A stretch of 13,504 bases of DNA from Bacillota bacterium (GCA_023392995.1 JAEWMZ010000302.1:1-13504); one strand, 5' to 3'. Shown: positions 1 through 6,046, counted from the stretch's first letter. A program made the numbers and translations. The notes: generated by a model from the letters alone, not told the origin.

Positions 1-161
1 CGTGCAAAAGAGTACATTTTATTCAAATCATGCTCAAAGGCGATTGATACATGGCTATACTGATTTCTGGTAAAGAGACGAATCAATCGTCCCATGTTCG
101 TATTTGTAACTAGAAAGGCTACATAAATATAGTATTTATTTGAATTCTCTAATGGCACCAT
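1..161 (-). CDS. Partial hypothetical protein, possible papain-like/NlpC-P60-type fold (N-terminus only)
   Basis: An open frame starts with ATG at 161-159 and runs off the left edge, giving 53 codons. A strong ribosome site (AAGGGGGG, about 165-172) lies at normal spacing. The visible protein starts MVPLENSNKYYIYVAF and contains TNMGRLIRLFTRNQYSHV followed by SIAFEHDLNKMYSFAR. The pattern of a hydrophobic strand, then an S/N-H-V-S-I/L segment, then an acidic stretch and MYSFxR is one I associate with uncharacterised Firmicute proteins related to permuted papain-like (YiiX/NlpC-P60) enzymes. That is recall of a family pattern, not a search. The histidine of the HVSI motif could be catalytic, but no cysteine is visible in this portion. 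It has its own promoter and lies downstream of the nitroreductase on the same strand, with two structured DNA elements between them. The gene is certain enough; the function is tentative. Confidence 0.7.
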   Translation of the reverse strand, partial: MVPLENSNKYYIYVAFLVTNTNMGRLIRLFTRNQYSHVSIAFEHDLNKMYSFA

Positions 162-182
162 AGTCCCCCCTTATTTTGTAAA

Positions 183-216
183 TTGGACACTTTTACATTA
201 TAGCAAGGATGTCCAA
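183..216 (-). promoter_or_regulatory. Promoter -10 bracketed by a TTGGACA/TGTCCAA inverted repeat
   Basis: On the minus strand a perfect TATAAT -10 box lies at 202-197, about 36 bases before the ATG at 161. No convincing -35 is visible 17 bases upstream. A perfect 7-bp inverted repeat (TTGGACA 183-189, TGTCCAA 210-216, 20 bases between) encloses the -10 and the expected start point. This would suit a repressor operator. The role as operator is inference. Confidence 0.5.
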
Positions 217-271
217 CAAAAGAAAGAGTTTTCTAACAGTAGGTTTTGTATCTAATGCACTATTATGGAAG

Positions 272-354
272 AAGAGCTGTAAATCCAATCGCCACCGTAT
301 TCAAGGATAAAGGATATCCTGGAATTTGCACCGGAGTGATGTTTTACAGCTCTT
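272..354. repeat. Long imperfect palindrome (stacked hairpin), possible ncRNA, terminator or MITE remnant
   Basis: The outer arms AAGAGCTGTAAA (272-283) and TTTACAGCTCTT (343-354) are a perfect 12-bp inverted repeat. Inside them, ATC/GAT and CCG/CGG can pair. At the centre, ATTCaAGGATA and TATCCTgGAAT form an 11-bp arm with one mismatch, around the palindrome AGGATATCCT (311-320). The whole 83 bases therefore fold as one stacked hairpin on either strand. No U-run follows it on either strand, so it is not a typical intrinsic terminator. It lies between the nitroreductase stop and the next minus-strand gene. Whether it acts as RNA or is a decayed mobile element cannot be told from the sequence. 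Confidence 0.6.
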
Positions 355-385
355 ACCTTCTATAATATAAAATCAGAAAAAATTA

Positions 386-425
386 AGATTTAGCCCGGCA
401 TAAGTAGTTTTCAGGCATCCACCAA
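386..425 (-). repeat. Dispersed repeat copy A (solo end of MITE-like family)
   Basis: Read on the minus strand, 414-392 is CTGAAAACTACTTATG followed by CCGGGCT. This matches copies at 10209-10231 (plus) and 12572-12594 (plus) almost base for base. Only one end is recognisable here, with no inverted partner nearby, and the CTAG flank seen at the other copies is lost. It starts a few bases after the nitroreductase stop codon. Confidence 0.6.
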
Positions 426-428
426 CTT

Positions 429-1028
429 TTATCCAAATACTTTTACTCTAGCCTCAAGAGGTAAGAATTCCTTCTCTCCTGCCGGAGCTAAAACCTTTCC
501 AAAAGGCATCTGTGCCCAAAGCTTCCAGCTCTCAGGGATACCCCATTCAGCTTTCACCTGGTCGTCAATCAAAGGATTGTAATGCTGTAAAGAAGCACCT
601 AACCCAGCTTCTTCTAATGCAGTCCAGATTGTAAATTGTAACATACCGGAGGACTGAAGAGACCAGATCGGGAAATTATCCTTATATAAAGCGAAACTAT
701 TCTGTAAGCCTTCTACCACTGCCTGATCCTCAAAGAATAAGACGGTACCATAGCCATTTTTAAAGGAATTAATCTTTTCCTCCGTAGCTGCAAAGCTCTC
801 TGCCGGAACTATCTTTCTCAGTGTTTCCTTTGTAAGCTCCCATAGCTTATCGTGCTGCTCCTTTAATAGAATTACTACTCTTGCACTCTGTGAATTAAAC
901 GAAGCCGGAACATACTTAACGGCATGTTCTACGATAGCTTGAATTTCCTGATCACTAATTGGTGACTCTTTTCCGATTGCATAAATTGATCTTCTGTTTT
1001 CAACTGCTTGATTAAAATTACTACTCAT
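429..1028 (-). CDS. Nitroreductase family protein (CinD/Frm2-like, FMN-dependent)
   Basis: This 199-residue protein is typical in length for the short nitroreductases that resemble Lactococcus CinD and yeast Frm2. The N-terminal ENRRSIYAI (about 10-18) is the usual FMN-phosphate-binding start. VPASFNSQSARVV (40-52) is the signature that separates this subfamily from classical NfsB types. A GxG-ASLQHYN segment lies in the C-terminal third. Such enzymes use NAD(P)H and FMN to reduce quinones, nitro compounds or fatty-acid-related substrates, and several are stress-induced. The start is supported by AAAGGA about 10 bases before the ATG. The gene is divergent from an OhrR-like regulator and its promoter overlaps candidate OhrR sites, so it is probably the regulator's target (inference). 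The exact substrate is unknown. Confidence 0.9.
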   Translation of the reverse strand: MSSNFNQAVENRRSIYAIGKESPISDQEIQAIVEHAVKYVPASFNSQSARVVILLKEQHDKLWELTKETLRKIVPAESFAATEEKINSFKNGYGTVLFFEDQAVVEGLQNSFALYKDNFPIWSLQSSGMLQFTIWTALEEAGLGASLQHYNPLIDDQVKAEWGIPESWKLWAQMPFGKVLAPAGEKEFLPLEARVKVFG

Positions 1029-1311
1029 AATGATACCATCCTTTCAACGATGCAGATAATTACGAAACCTTTCAAATAATTGTTTGATGCTGTATATTAT
1101 TTGATGCTATATTTTGGTACAAACTCCTCTGCTCAATCCAATCGAGCTGGATAATATTCAGGGTTTGCAGCAATATATAAAAAATGTAACAGCTCCTTCG
1201 TTTCGAAATCACCTTATGCTAATATAATGTTATTAATAGCTAGACTTATTATCTATTCTTAAATGGTTTCTTATGTACTAAGTTTCCATTCATTTGTATT
1301 GCTTGCAATTA
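1029..1311. other. Long leader between nitroreductase and its distal promoter; no gene seen
   Basis: This stretch is AT-rich and holds no convincing ORF on either strand. It would be a leader of about 280 bases if the nitroreductase uses the promoter at 1312-1340. A weaker, nearer minus-strand promoter (TTGTAC, 17 bases, TAATAT) can be proposed around 1100, beside two GCATCAAA-type direct repeats. I see no recognisable riboswitch fold. The remainder of the spacer to 1523 holds the two promoters, the OhrR-like sites and the regulator's leader. Confidence 0.4.
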
Positions 1312-1317
1312 AATTTA
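1304..1317. promoter_or_regulatory. OhrR-like operator over the nitroreductase -10
   Basis: The sequence TGCAATTAAATTTA closely resembles the OhrR operator known from Bacillus (TACAATT/AATTGTA inverted halves). It coincides with the -10 of the minus-strand promoter, where a bound repressor would block transcription. The match is by eye. Confidence 0.45.
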
Positions 1318-1340
1318 GCACTATTCTTTTTATTTGTCAA
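1312..1340 (-). promoter_or_regulatory. Candidate nitroreductase promoter (extended -10)
   Basis: On the minus strand a perfect TTGACA (1340-1335) is followed by 17 bases and TAAATT (1317-1312), preceded by TGC as in extended -10 promoters. Its -35 is only 9 bp from the -35 of the divergent regulator. The -10 overlaps the OhrR-like site at 1304-1317. Confidence 0.55.
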
Positions 1341-1349
1341 TATGTTTCA

Positions 1350-1378
1350 TTGACTTTTTCAAAATAATTGTATAAAAT
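1350..1378 (+). promoter_or_regulatory. Promoter of the OhrR-like regulator
   Basis: TTGACT (1350-1355), 17 bases, then TAAAAT (1373-1378), a good sigma-A-type promoter for the plus-strand regulator starting at 1524. The resulting leader would be about 140 bases. Confidence 0.55.
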
Positions 1379-1387
1379 CTAATTGTA
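1365..1387. promoter_or_regulatory. Paired TAATTGTA half-sites around the regulator -10
   Basis: TAATTGTA occurs at 1365-1372 and again at 1380-1387, on either side of the -10. A third copy, inverted (TACAATTA), lies at 1485-1492, just before the ribosome site. These equal the half-site of the OhrR box and point to autoregulation, by established family behaviour plus inference. Confidence 0.5.
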
Positions 1388-1523
1388 ATCAAACAAGACG
1401 ATTTTTTGTAACATTGAACTATTAAAAAACAGATGATTGGGAAACGCTAAATTACAGTTCTCCTTCATTGGATGCATATTGTTTTACAATTATCTGTTGC
1501 TTAAAACAAAGTGAGGTAATGCT

Positions 1524-2069
1524 ATGAATAAAATAGAAAGATCCACCACCGGTCAAATGGCAAAGAGCGATAAACCAGCTGATACTGCCGCTAACAAAAA
1601 AAGCAGTGACACAGCTGCTCCCGGCTATGATTTGCTAAAATTAGATAATCAGCTATGCTTCTCCCTGTATGTCTGTTCCAAGGAAATTATAAAAAAATAC
1701 AAACCACTCTTAGATCCCCATGGTCTGACTTATACCGGTTATATTATTCTTCTGGCTCTTTGGGAGGAGGATAACGTAAATGTAAAGGAACTGGGCAAAC
1801 GCCTTTATCTGGACTCAGGGACTCTTACTCCCATGCTGAAGAAGCTGGAATCTCAGGAGTATATTAAGAGAACCCGCAGCTTAAATGACGAACGTAACGT
1901 ATACATTGAATTAACAGAAAAGGGCAGAGAGCTGAAGAAGGAAGCGATTCATATTCCTGAAAGTCTTATCTGCACACTGGATATTGAAGCTCAATACGCC
2001 GGCTGCTTATTACAGGGTCTGCACCAAATGATGAAAATCCTCGATTCAGAGAATACCCCAGCGGATTAG
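1524..2069 (+). CDS. OhrR-like MarR-family peroxide-sensing regulator
   Basis: The 181-residue protein has the OhrR signature LDNQLCFSLY (40-49), with Cys45 at the position of the reactive cysteine that senses organic hydroperoxides. It is followed by LLDPHGLTYTGYIILLALWE, the winged-helix core VKELGKRLYLDSGTLTPMLK (87-106) and the wing NDERNVYIELTEKGRE. OhrR proteins are dimeric repressors released by cysteine oxidation. Residues 1-35 are an extra, low-complexity Lys/Ser/Asp/Ala-rich extension, absent from typical OhrR proteins of about 145 residues. The start is supported by GAGG 8 bases before ATG 1524; the internal Met12 has no ribosome site, so the extension seems real. No ohr peroxidase gene is nearby. 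The divergent nitroreductase and the downstream HD gene are the likely targets. Confidence 0.88.
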   Translation: MNKIERSTTGQMAKSDKPADTAANKKSSDTAAPGYDLLKLDNQLCFSLYVCSKEIIKKYKPLLDPHGLTYTGYIILLALWEEDNVNVKELGKRLYLDSGTLTPMLKKLESQEYIKRTRSLNDERNVYIELTEKGRELKKEAIHIPESLICTLDIEAQYAGCLLQGLHQMMKILDSENTPAD

Positions 2070-2121
2070 CTTCTTCTTTCCCCGTTTATTTTTTCACGCA
2101 AGTTCAAATCATTAAGAAGCT
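2068..2121 (+). promoter_or_regulatory. Intercistronic inverted repeat before the HD gene
   Basis: AGCTTCTT (2068-2075) and AAGAAGCT (2114-2121) are perfect 8-bp arms spanning the spacer between the regulator and the HD gene. The second arm ends 3-4 bases before the ribosome site AAAGGAG. Such a stem could modulate translation or mRNA stability of the second gene; this is speculative because the loop is 38 bases. Confidence 0.3.
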
Positions 2122-2135
2122 GGGAAAGGAGACTC

Positions 2136-2645
2136 ATGTCATTATCATATGCGCAAGATGCGGAATTTATTAAGATTATAAAAGAATTGTTGGTAGTAGA
2201 TCAGGTTCAGGAGATGATGAACTATATTCAGCATGGAAAGACCTCCACCTTCACTCACTGCCTCATTGTAGCCTATCTTTGCTACCAATGCTCCTTGCGG
2301 ACACCCTTTCATTATGATACAAAAAGTCTGATAAGAGGAGCTATGCTCCATGATTTTTATCTCTATGACTGGCACATACCGGATAAGAGCCATCGGCTTC
2401 ACGGCTATTATCATGCCGGCTTTGCTCTCAAAAATGCCAGAAAGCATTTTAAGTTAAACAGAATTGAAGAAGAAATTATTGAAAAGCACATGTGGCCGTT
2501 AAATATATCAAAGCTGCCATTTTCCAAAGAAGCTATCCTGGTCTGTGCGGTTGATAAGTATGTTTCCCTGGCGGAAACCTTGCATATATCGGTGGTCTCC
2601 TCAGAATATGACCGGTTGCACAAGCTGTTATTTGAGACCGTATAA
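2136..2645 (+). CDS. HD-domain protein, probable metal-dependent phosphohydrolase
   Basis: This 169-residue protein carries the full HD-superfamily metal-binding set: His41 in the segment TFTHCLIVAYLC, the dyad His72-Asp73 in AMLHDFYLYDWH, His93 in HGYYHAGFAL, His118 in EIIEKHMWPL and Asp140 in CAVDKYVSL. The retained HD and distal Asp argue for an active hydrolase. Small stand-alone HD proteins of this kind, with the EKHMWPL motif, are common in Clostridia, and their substrates are mostly unknown. ATG 2136 has a strong AAAGGAG ribosome site. The gene follows the OhrR-like regulator by 66 bases on the same strand with no terminator between, so the two are probably co-transcribed. Family is clear; the reaction is not. 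Confidence 0.85.
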   Translation: MSLSYAQDAEFIKIIKELLVVDQVQEMMNYIQHGKTSTFTHCLIVAYLCYQCSLRTPFHYDTKSLIRGAMLHDFYLYDWHIPDKSHRLHGYYHAGFALKNARKHFKLNRIEEEIIEKHMWPLNISKLPFSKEAILVCAVDKYVSLAETLHISVVSSEYDRLHKLLFETV

Positions 2646-2665
2646 TAATTGTTTCCATCCTATTG

Positions 2666-2808
2666 CTATGGGGATATTACTTACCTCACATCAATGACCG
2701 ACCCCAATATGCTTTGTGTTCTGTTAGAACGTACCAGGTAGGTTCGTAAAAGACACAAATCATCGGGTTGTCAGTTAACCTGTGAATAAATAAGTCATAT
2801 CCCCATAG
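2666..2808. repeat. 143-bp imperfect palindrome with 18-bp terminal inverted repeats (MITE-like or structured RNA)
   Basis: The ends CTATGGGGATATTACTTA (2666-2683) and TAAGTCATATCCCCATAG (2791-2808) are inverted with one mismatch. Further complementary blocks sit in matching order inside: TGAC/GTCA, ACCC/GGGT, TTTGTGT (2713-2719) with ACACAAA (2753-2759), and GAAC (2727-2730) with GTTC (2742-2745) enclosing TACC/GGTA. The whole unit can fold as one long interrupted hairpin. It sits between convergent genes (HD and argC) and has no U-run after either end. It encodes no protein and shows no obvious target-site duplication. It could be a non-autonomous mobile element, a 3'-UTR RNA, or a two-way transcription stop. 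Confidence 0.65.
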
Positions 2809-2831
2809 TTCAATTTATCTCAATACCCTTC

Positions 2832-3785
2832 TTATAGATGCAGATCTTCCTCAAAGCCTAATACAATATTCATATTCTGAATCGCTGCTCCGGAAGCACC
2901 TTTTCCCAAATTATCAATGCGTGTCATAATAACCGCACTACCTTTGCTATCGTTTCCAAACACAAAGATCTCTGCTTGATTTGTATCATTGCAGGCGGTG
3001 ATATCAATCGCTCCATCAAACAGAAGCGAATCATCCGCATAGGGCATAACCTTGACAAATTTCTGTCCCTGATAATACTCACTTAATAGTTCATGAATAT
3101 TCTTTCCTGTCATTTTATTTGCTAAAAGACGAGTATGAAGAGGCATCATTACTGCCATGCCTTTATAGTTATTTCCCAGGATAGGGATAAAAACCGGAGC
3201 TTCTGTCAGACCGCTATGCTTGGTCATTTCCGGCAGATGCTTATGGTTTAAATTGAGAGCATAAGGTCTTGGAGCTTTCGTATAAGCATTCTTTCCTTCC
3301 TTGTCCTCATACTTTTCAATTAAAGCTTTTCCCCCGCCGCTGTAACCAGTTAAGCTTTGACAGGTAATCGGATAATCCGGAGCAATTACCTGCTTTGCAA
3401 CCAACGGATGTGCTCCAAGAATGAATGCGGTTGCATGACATCCCGGATTACTGATTCTCTTGCTAGTTCGGATTTCTTCCCGATGGGCGGCAGATAACTC
3501 CGGAAGCCCGTAACTCCAACCTTCTGCCGTACGATGTGCCGTACTGGCATCTATAATGCAGGTATTCGGATTCGTGACCAGACTCACAGCCTCCTTCGCA
3601 GCATCATCCGGCAAGCATAGAAAAACAACATCTGCCTCATTCAAGCATTTGGCTCTCTCCGCCGGCTCTCGTCTTTTTTCATAATCAATGGTTATCATCT
3701 CGAGCTCACTATATAGCTCTAACCTTTCATGTATCTTTAATCCGGTGGTGCCGGACAATCCATCAACGAATATTTTTTTCTTCAT
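2832..3785 (-). CDS. argC: N-acetyl-gamma-glutamyl-phosphate reductase, type 2
   Basis: ArgC reduces N-acetyl-glutamyl-phosphate with NADPH to the semialdehyde, the third step of arginine synthesis, in the cytoplasm. The 317-residue length and sequence fit the shorter type 2 class. The Rossmann start is KIFVDGLSGTTGLKIHERL (4-22), with FLCLPDDAAKEAV (55-67) and DASTAHRT (79-86) following. The catalytic cysteine is Cys116 in SNPGCHATAF, and LTGYSGGGKALIEKYE and LNHKHLPEM match the family. ATG 3785 is preceded by GAGG at 7-8 bases. The gene stands alone without other arg genes, but has a consensus promoter and an ARG box, so it is probably under ArgR/AhrC control. It is convergent with the HD gene. 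No catalytic residue appears missing. Confidence 0.95.
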   Translation of the reverse strand: MKKKIFVDGLSGTTGLKIHERLELYSELEMITIDYEKRREPAERAKCLNEADVVFLCLPDDAAKEAVSLVTNPNTCIIDASTAHRTAEGWSYGLPELSAAHREEIRTSKRISNPGCHATAFILGAHPLVAKQVIAPDYPITCQSLTGYSGGGKALIEKYEDKEGKNAYTKAPRPYALNLNHKHLPEMTKHSGLTEAPVFIPILGNNYKGMAVMMPLHTRLLANKMTGKNIHELLSEYYQGQKFVKVMPYADDSLLFDGAIDITACNDTNQAEIFVFGNDSKGSAVIMTRIDNLGKGASGAAIQNMNIVLGFEEDLHL

Positions 3786-3799
3786 ATCATTTACCTCGT

Positions 3800-3817
3800 T
3801 TTGTATATTTATTCATT
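3800..3817 (-). promoter_or_regulatory. ARG box (ArgR/AhrC operator) of argC
   Basis: Read on the minus strand, AATGAATAAATATACAAA fits the ArgR/AhrC box consensus (TNTGNATWWWWATNCANA) at every fixed position except the first. It lies just downstream of the argC start point and a few bases before the ribosome site, as expected for arginine-dependent repression. Confidence 0.7.
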
Positions 3818-3857
3818 ATCTTTATATAAAGATACCTCTGTAATAGAATAATGTCAA
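3817..3857 (-). promoter_or_regulatory. argC promoter with 18-bp perfect palindrome over the -10
   Basis: TTGACA (3857-3852), 17 bases, TATCTT (3834-3829). The -10 forms one end of a perfect 18-bp palindrome, TATCTTTATATAAAGATA (3817-3834), directly abutting the ARG box. The palindrome may be a second operator or only an AT-rich melting region. Confidence 0.7.
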
Positions 3858-3887
3858 CCAAAACTTATTTATAATGTTCTTATTTAT

Positions 3888-3914
3888 AAAAAAAGGACTA
3901 TTAAAAAATAGCCC
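3888..3914 (-). terminator. Intrinsic terminator after the unknown gene at 3953-4375
   Basis: On the minus strand GGGCTATT (3914-3907) pairs with AATAGTCC (3902-3895, one G-U pair) around a TTTT loop, and is followed at once by a run of seven T. It separates the upstream gene from argC. Confidence 0.85.
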
Positions 3915-3952
3915 CCTTAACTGTACCCATCAACTTATACTAATATGCAGCC

Positions 3953-4375
3953 TCATTCTTCTTTACCAAGCTGAACCCGAAACACCGTAATATCCCGATT
4001 TTCCAATGTCCTTAAGTTGTATACACACTGAACCATATTCCCCACCTTTAATTGGCGTTGATATACAATCCCACCATATTCCGTTGTATAATAAGCTTCC
4101 TTTTCTTGCTTATAGCACCGCAGAGTATAAACAAATAACTCACCCGTATATTCCAGAATAGCAATGGAAGGAAATTTCTCCGCTGCGTAATGGACGATTA
4201 CTATTTTATCCGGTGTTTTATGTACATAATTATACATAAAGCTTTCTAATCGAGGCATATGATAAACCACCGCTCCGTAAGTAACTACATTACTTCTCAG
4301 AATTGCCTCCCAAAACGTATATTCCTTCGGATAGGATGACAATTCCCTTTCCTGCTCGAACTTATAATAGAGCAT
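3953..4375 (-). CDS. Hypothetical protein of unknown function, 140 aa
   Basis: I do not recognise this protein with certainty. The open frame can be extended to a TTG at 4381, but the ribosome site AAGGGA lies only one or two bases before it. It is well placed (about 6 bases) for the ATG at 4375, so that start is chosen. The protein has no signal peptide or membrane segment and is rich in Tyr and in beta-strand-like segments. The middle, DKIVIVHYAAEKFPSIAILE then YTGELFVYTLRCY and a GG-containing turn, faintly recalls the DUF4362 layout (DKIxIVxYTxEGDPI then YDG). It has one Cys pair, at widely separated positions, and no motif suggestive of catalysis. It has its own terminator and 188 bases separate it from degV, so it may be a single-gene unit. 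Confidence 0.7.
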   Translation of the reverse strand: MLYYKFEQERELSSYPKEYTFWEAILRSNVVTYGAVVYHMPRLESFMYNYVHKTPDKIVIVHYAAEKFPSIAILEYTGELFVYTLRCYKQEKEAYYTTEYGGIVYQRQLKVGNMVQCVYNLRTLENRDITVFRVQLGKEE

Positions 4376-4563
4376 AGGCAATCCCTTTGTTCTTTTATTA
4401 TTATGTTATTACTATAGAAGCAAGAAATGCCTGTCTATCAAATATTCTTTCTCCCTATCCTACTCCACATTAGTTAATTGTGAAACTCCTTCGTTGAAGA
4501 TATTTTATATACAGCAGTTCCACCATTGCTGTTCCTTTTCCTTACTACTGTCATTGACCCGGG

Positions 4564-5415
4564 CTACTTATCAATAAAAAGGATTCCCAAGGTATTTGGT
4601 CCGCAATGACTGGAGATGACCCCACCTGCCCGGGTAATTAATATTTCCTCAAAATGCTTCAAACTTTTCAAATAATCATACATTTCATCTATGATTCCCT
4701 GATCAATTCCTGAATGAGTGATAAATACGCGTCTGGTATCTGCCTGTAAAAGCTGAGGCTCCAAATCCTTTGCATAATTGCGGACAACAGCTCTTTGCTT
4801 TCCCCGGTATTTTTTATCCACACCCATTTTTCCTTGTTTAACACATATCATCGGTTTTAATTTCAACGCATTGCCTAATAAGGCAGTGACAGAATTGCAC
4901 CTTCCACCGCGGTGCAGATAGGTCAGGGTATCAATTACAAAGGAGGCTCGGACTTTGCCTCTGGCGTCCTCCATTCTCATTACAATCTCCTCAGCCCCAA
5001 GGCCACTTTGAGCCAGCTCCGCTGCTTTTAAAACCTGCAACCCAATTCCGGTGGACAGGTTTTGAGAATTGACTATCCACAGCTTTTCATAGGACATCTC
5101 CTGTGCTGCTAATCTGACGCTATTGCAGGTTACCGACATATCCTCTGAGATACCAAAGAATATGATATCCTCTCCCGCATCCACAAAGGGCTGAAGGGTG
5201 TTAATAATATCCCCCAGCTCCGGTGCAGCTGTTTTCGGCGTGGTATTCATCCGGTCAGCCCAGGTATAGATTTCATCAGCTGTTATCTGAACACCATCCA
5301 GGTAACTTCTCATATCCAGAACTATGTTTAATGGAATAATTGTAATATCATATTTTTCAATAAGCTCCACCGATAAATCACAGGTGCTGTCTGCAACTAT
5401 TTTTATCCCCGCCAT
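4564..5415 (-). CDS. DegV family fatty-acid-binding protein
   Basis: DegV/FakB-type proteins bind a fatty acid and, in known cases, present it to a fatty-acid kinase (FakA) for phosphorylation and phospholipid synthesis. This 283-residue protein has the expected length. The N-terminal IKIVADSTCDL (4-14), TTPKTAAPELGD, the FVIDTLTYLHRGGRCNSVTA segment, GNALKLKPMICVKQGK, ITHSG and the C-terminal GVISSHCGPNTLGILF all match the family. ATG 5415 has a strong GGAGGAGG site. No fakA-like gene is present in the window, so the partner must be elsewhere. The usual Arg/Thr near the lipid-carboxylate site seems retained, but I cannot tell saturated from unsaturated specificity. Spacers of 148-184 bases on both sides suggest independent transcription. 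Confidence 0.92.
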   Translation of the reverse strand: MAGIKIVADSTCDLSVELIEKYDITIIPLNIVLDMRSYLDGVQITADEIYTWADRMNTTPKTAAPELGDIINTLQPFVDAGEDIIFFGISEDMSVTCNSVRLAAQEMSYEKLWIVNSQNLSTGIGLQVLKAAELAQSGLGAEEIVMRMEDARGKVRASFVIDTLTYLHRGGRCNSVTALLGNALKLKPMICVKQGKMGVDKKYRGKQRAVVRNYAKDLEPQLLQADTRRVFITHSGIDQGIIDEMYDYLKSLKHFEEILITRAGGVISSHCGPNTLGILFIDK

Positions 5416-5599
5416 AACGTCCTCCTCCGTTACCCAACTATATTCTTCCCATGTTAGAAGATAAGCTACTATTTATTTCATGTATATTCCCCTGATGCTT
5501 TCTCTATATCTAAGATTCCAGCATCCGATCCCATTCCAATACTTCGGCACCACAATGTATATGAATGCCCCATGAATTATATTTTAGCAGGAACGGCAA

Positions 5600-5992
5600 T
5601 CAACTCTTTTTAACAAATTCATTTCCGCATTTTGGACAACGAATTGAAATTTTACCCTTGCCTTTGGGTACTCTTATTTTTTGGCTACAGCTGGGACATT
5701 TGTAAATATGATGTGTCTTGCTTTGCTTTAAAAATTGAAATCTTTTCTGAAAACCATATTTTATCTTGTTATAAATACCCAGATACGCCTGATTTTCCGC
5801 GGAACGCTTATATATATTTTTTGAAAACATACGAAAATACATATAAAACAAACCAATCAGACCCAGGACATAAAATACATTTCCAAACAGGAAGGATAAA
5901 GCAAGACAAGCTAGGATTACGACCACCAAAAACTGATTAAACGCATCATTGCCATACCTGCCCTGCATAAAACGGTAAAATTTCTCTCTCAT
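5600..5992 (-). CDS. Small membrane protein with C-terminal zinc ribbon
   Basis: The 130-residue protein has a basic amphipathic start, two hydrophobic segments (about 21-37 and 38-54) forming a helical hairpin, a basic linker (55-97), then a zinc ribbon with Cys99-x2-Cys102 and Cys119-x2-Cys122. The spacing KCPSCSQKIRVPKGKGK then RCPKCGNEF is like the MJ0042/zinc-finger type found in many predicted membrane proteins. The start, ATG 5992, has AGAGG at 8 bases and a good extended -10 promoter upstream. No enzymatic residue is visible. The basic linker and ribbon would face the cytoplasm by the positive-inside rule. The role is unknown; protein or nucleic-acid contact is only a guess. Confidence 0.8.
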   Translation of the reverse strand: MREKFYRFMQGRYGNDAFNQFLVVVILACLALSFLFGNVFYVLGLIGLFYMYFRMFSKNIYKRSAENQAYLGIYNKIKYGFQKRFQFLKQSKTHHIYKCPSCSQKIRVPKGKGKISIRCPKCGNEFVKKS

Positions 5993-6046
5993 AGCAATTA
6001 CCTCTTTCTTTTATTTTGACACTGCATAAATAGTAAATAAGCTAAT

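Noticed and set aside
321..332. Minus-strand GGTGCAAATTCC, reminiscent of a cobalamin or FMN riboswitch box
   Set aside because: The other conserved blocks of those riboswitches are absent and the downstream gene has no link to either cofactor; the bases are better explained by the palindrome.
2145..2447. Minus-strand open frames under the HD gene
   Set aside because: They lie opposite a well-supported gene and show no protein family signal or ribosome site.
2666..2808. The palindrome as a T-box or other leader riboswitch for argC
   Set aside because: It lies downstream of both convergent genes, not upstream of argC, and has no T-box motif.
4511..4532. ACAGCA/TGCTGT hairpin after degV as a terminator
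   Set aside because: Only 6 bp with a 10-base loop and no T-run on the minus strand.
5632..5940. Plus-strand open frame opposite the zinc-ribbon gene
   Set aside because: Composition is that of an antisense shadow; the minus-strand frame has membrane helices, a Cys4 ribbon, a ribosome site and a promoter.
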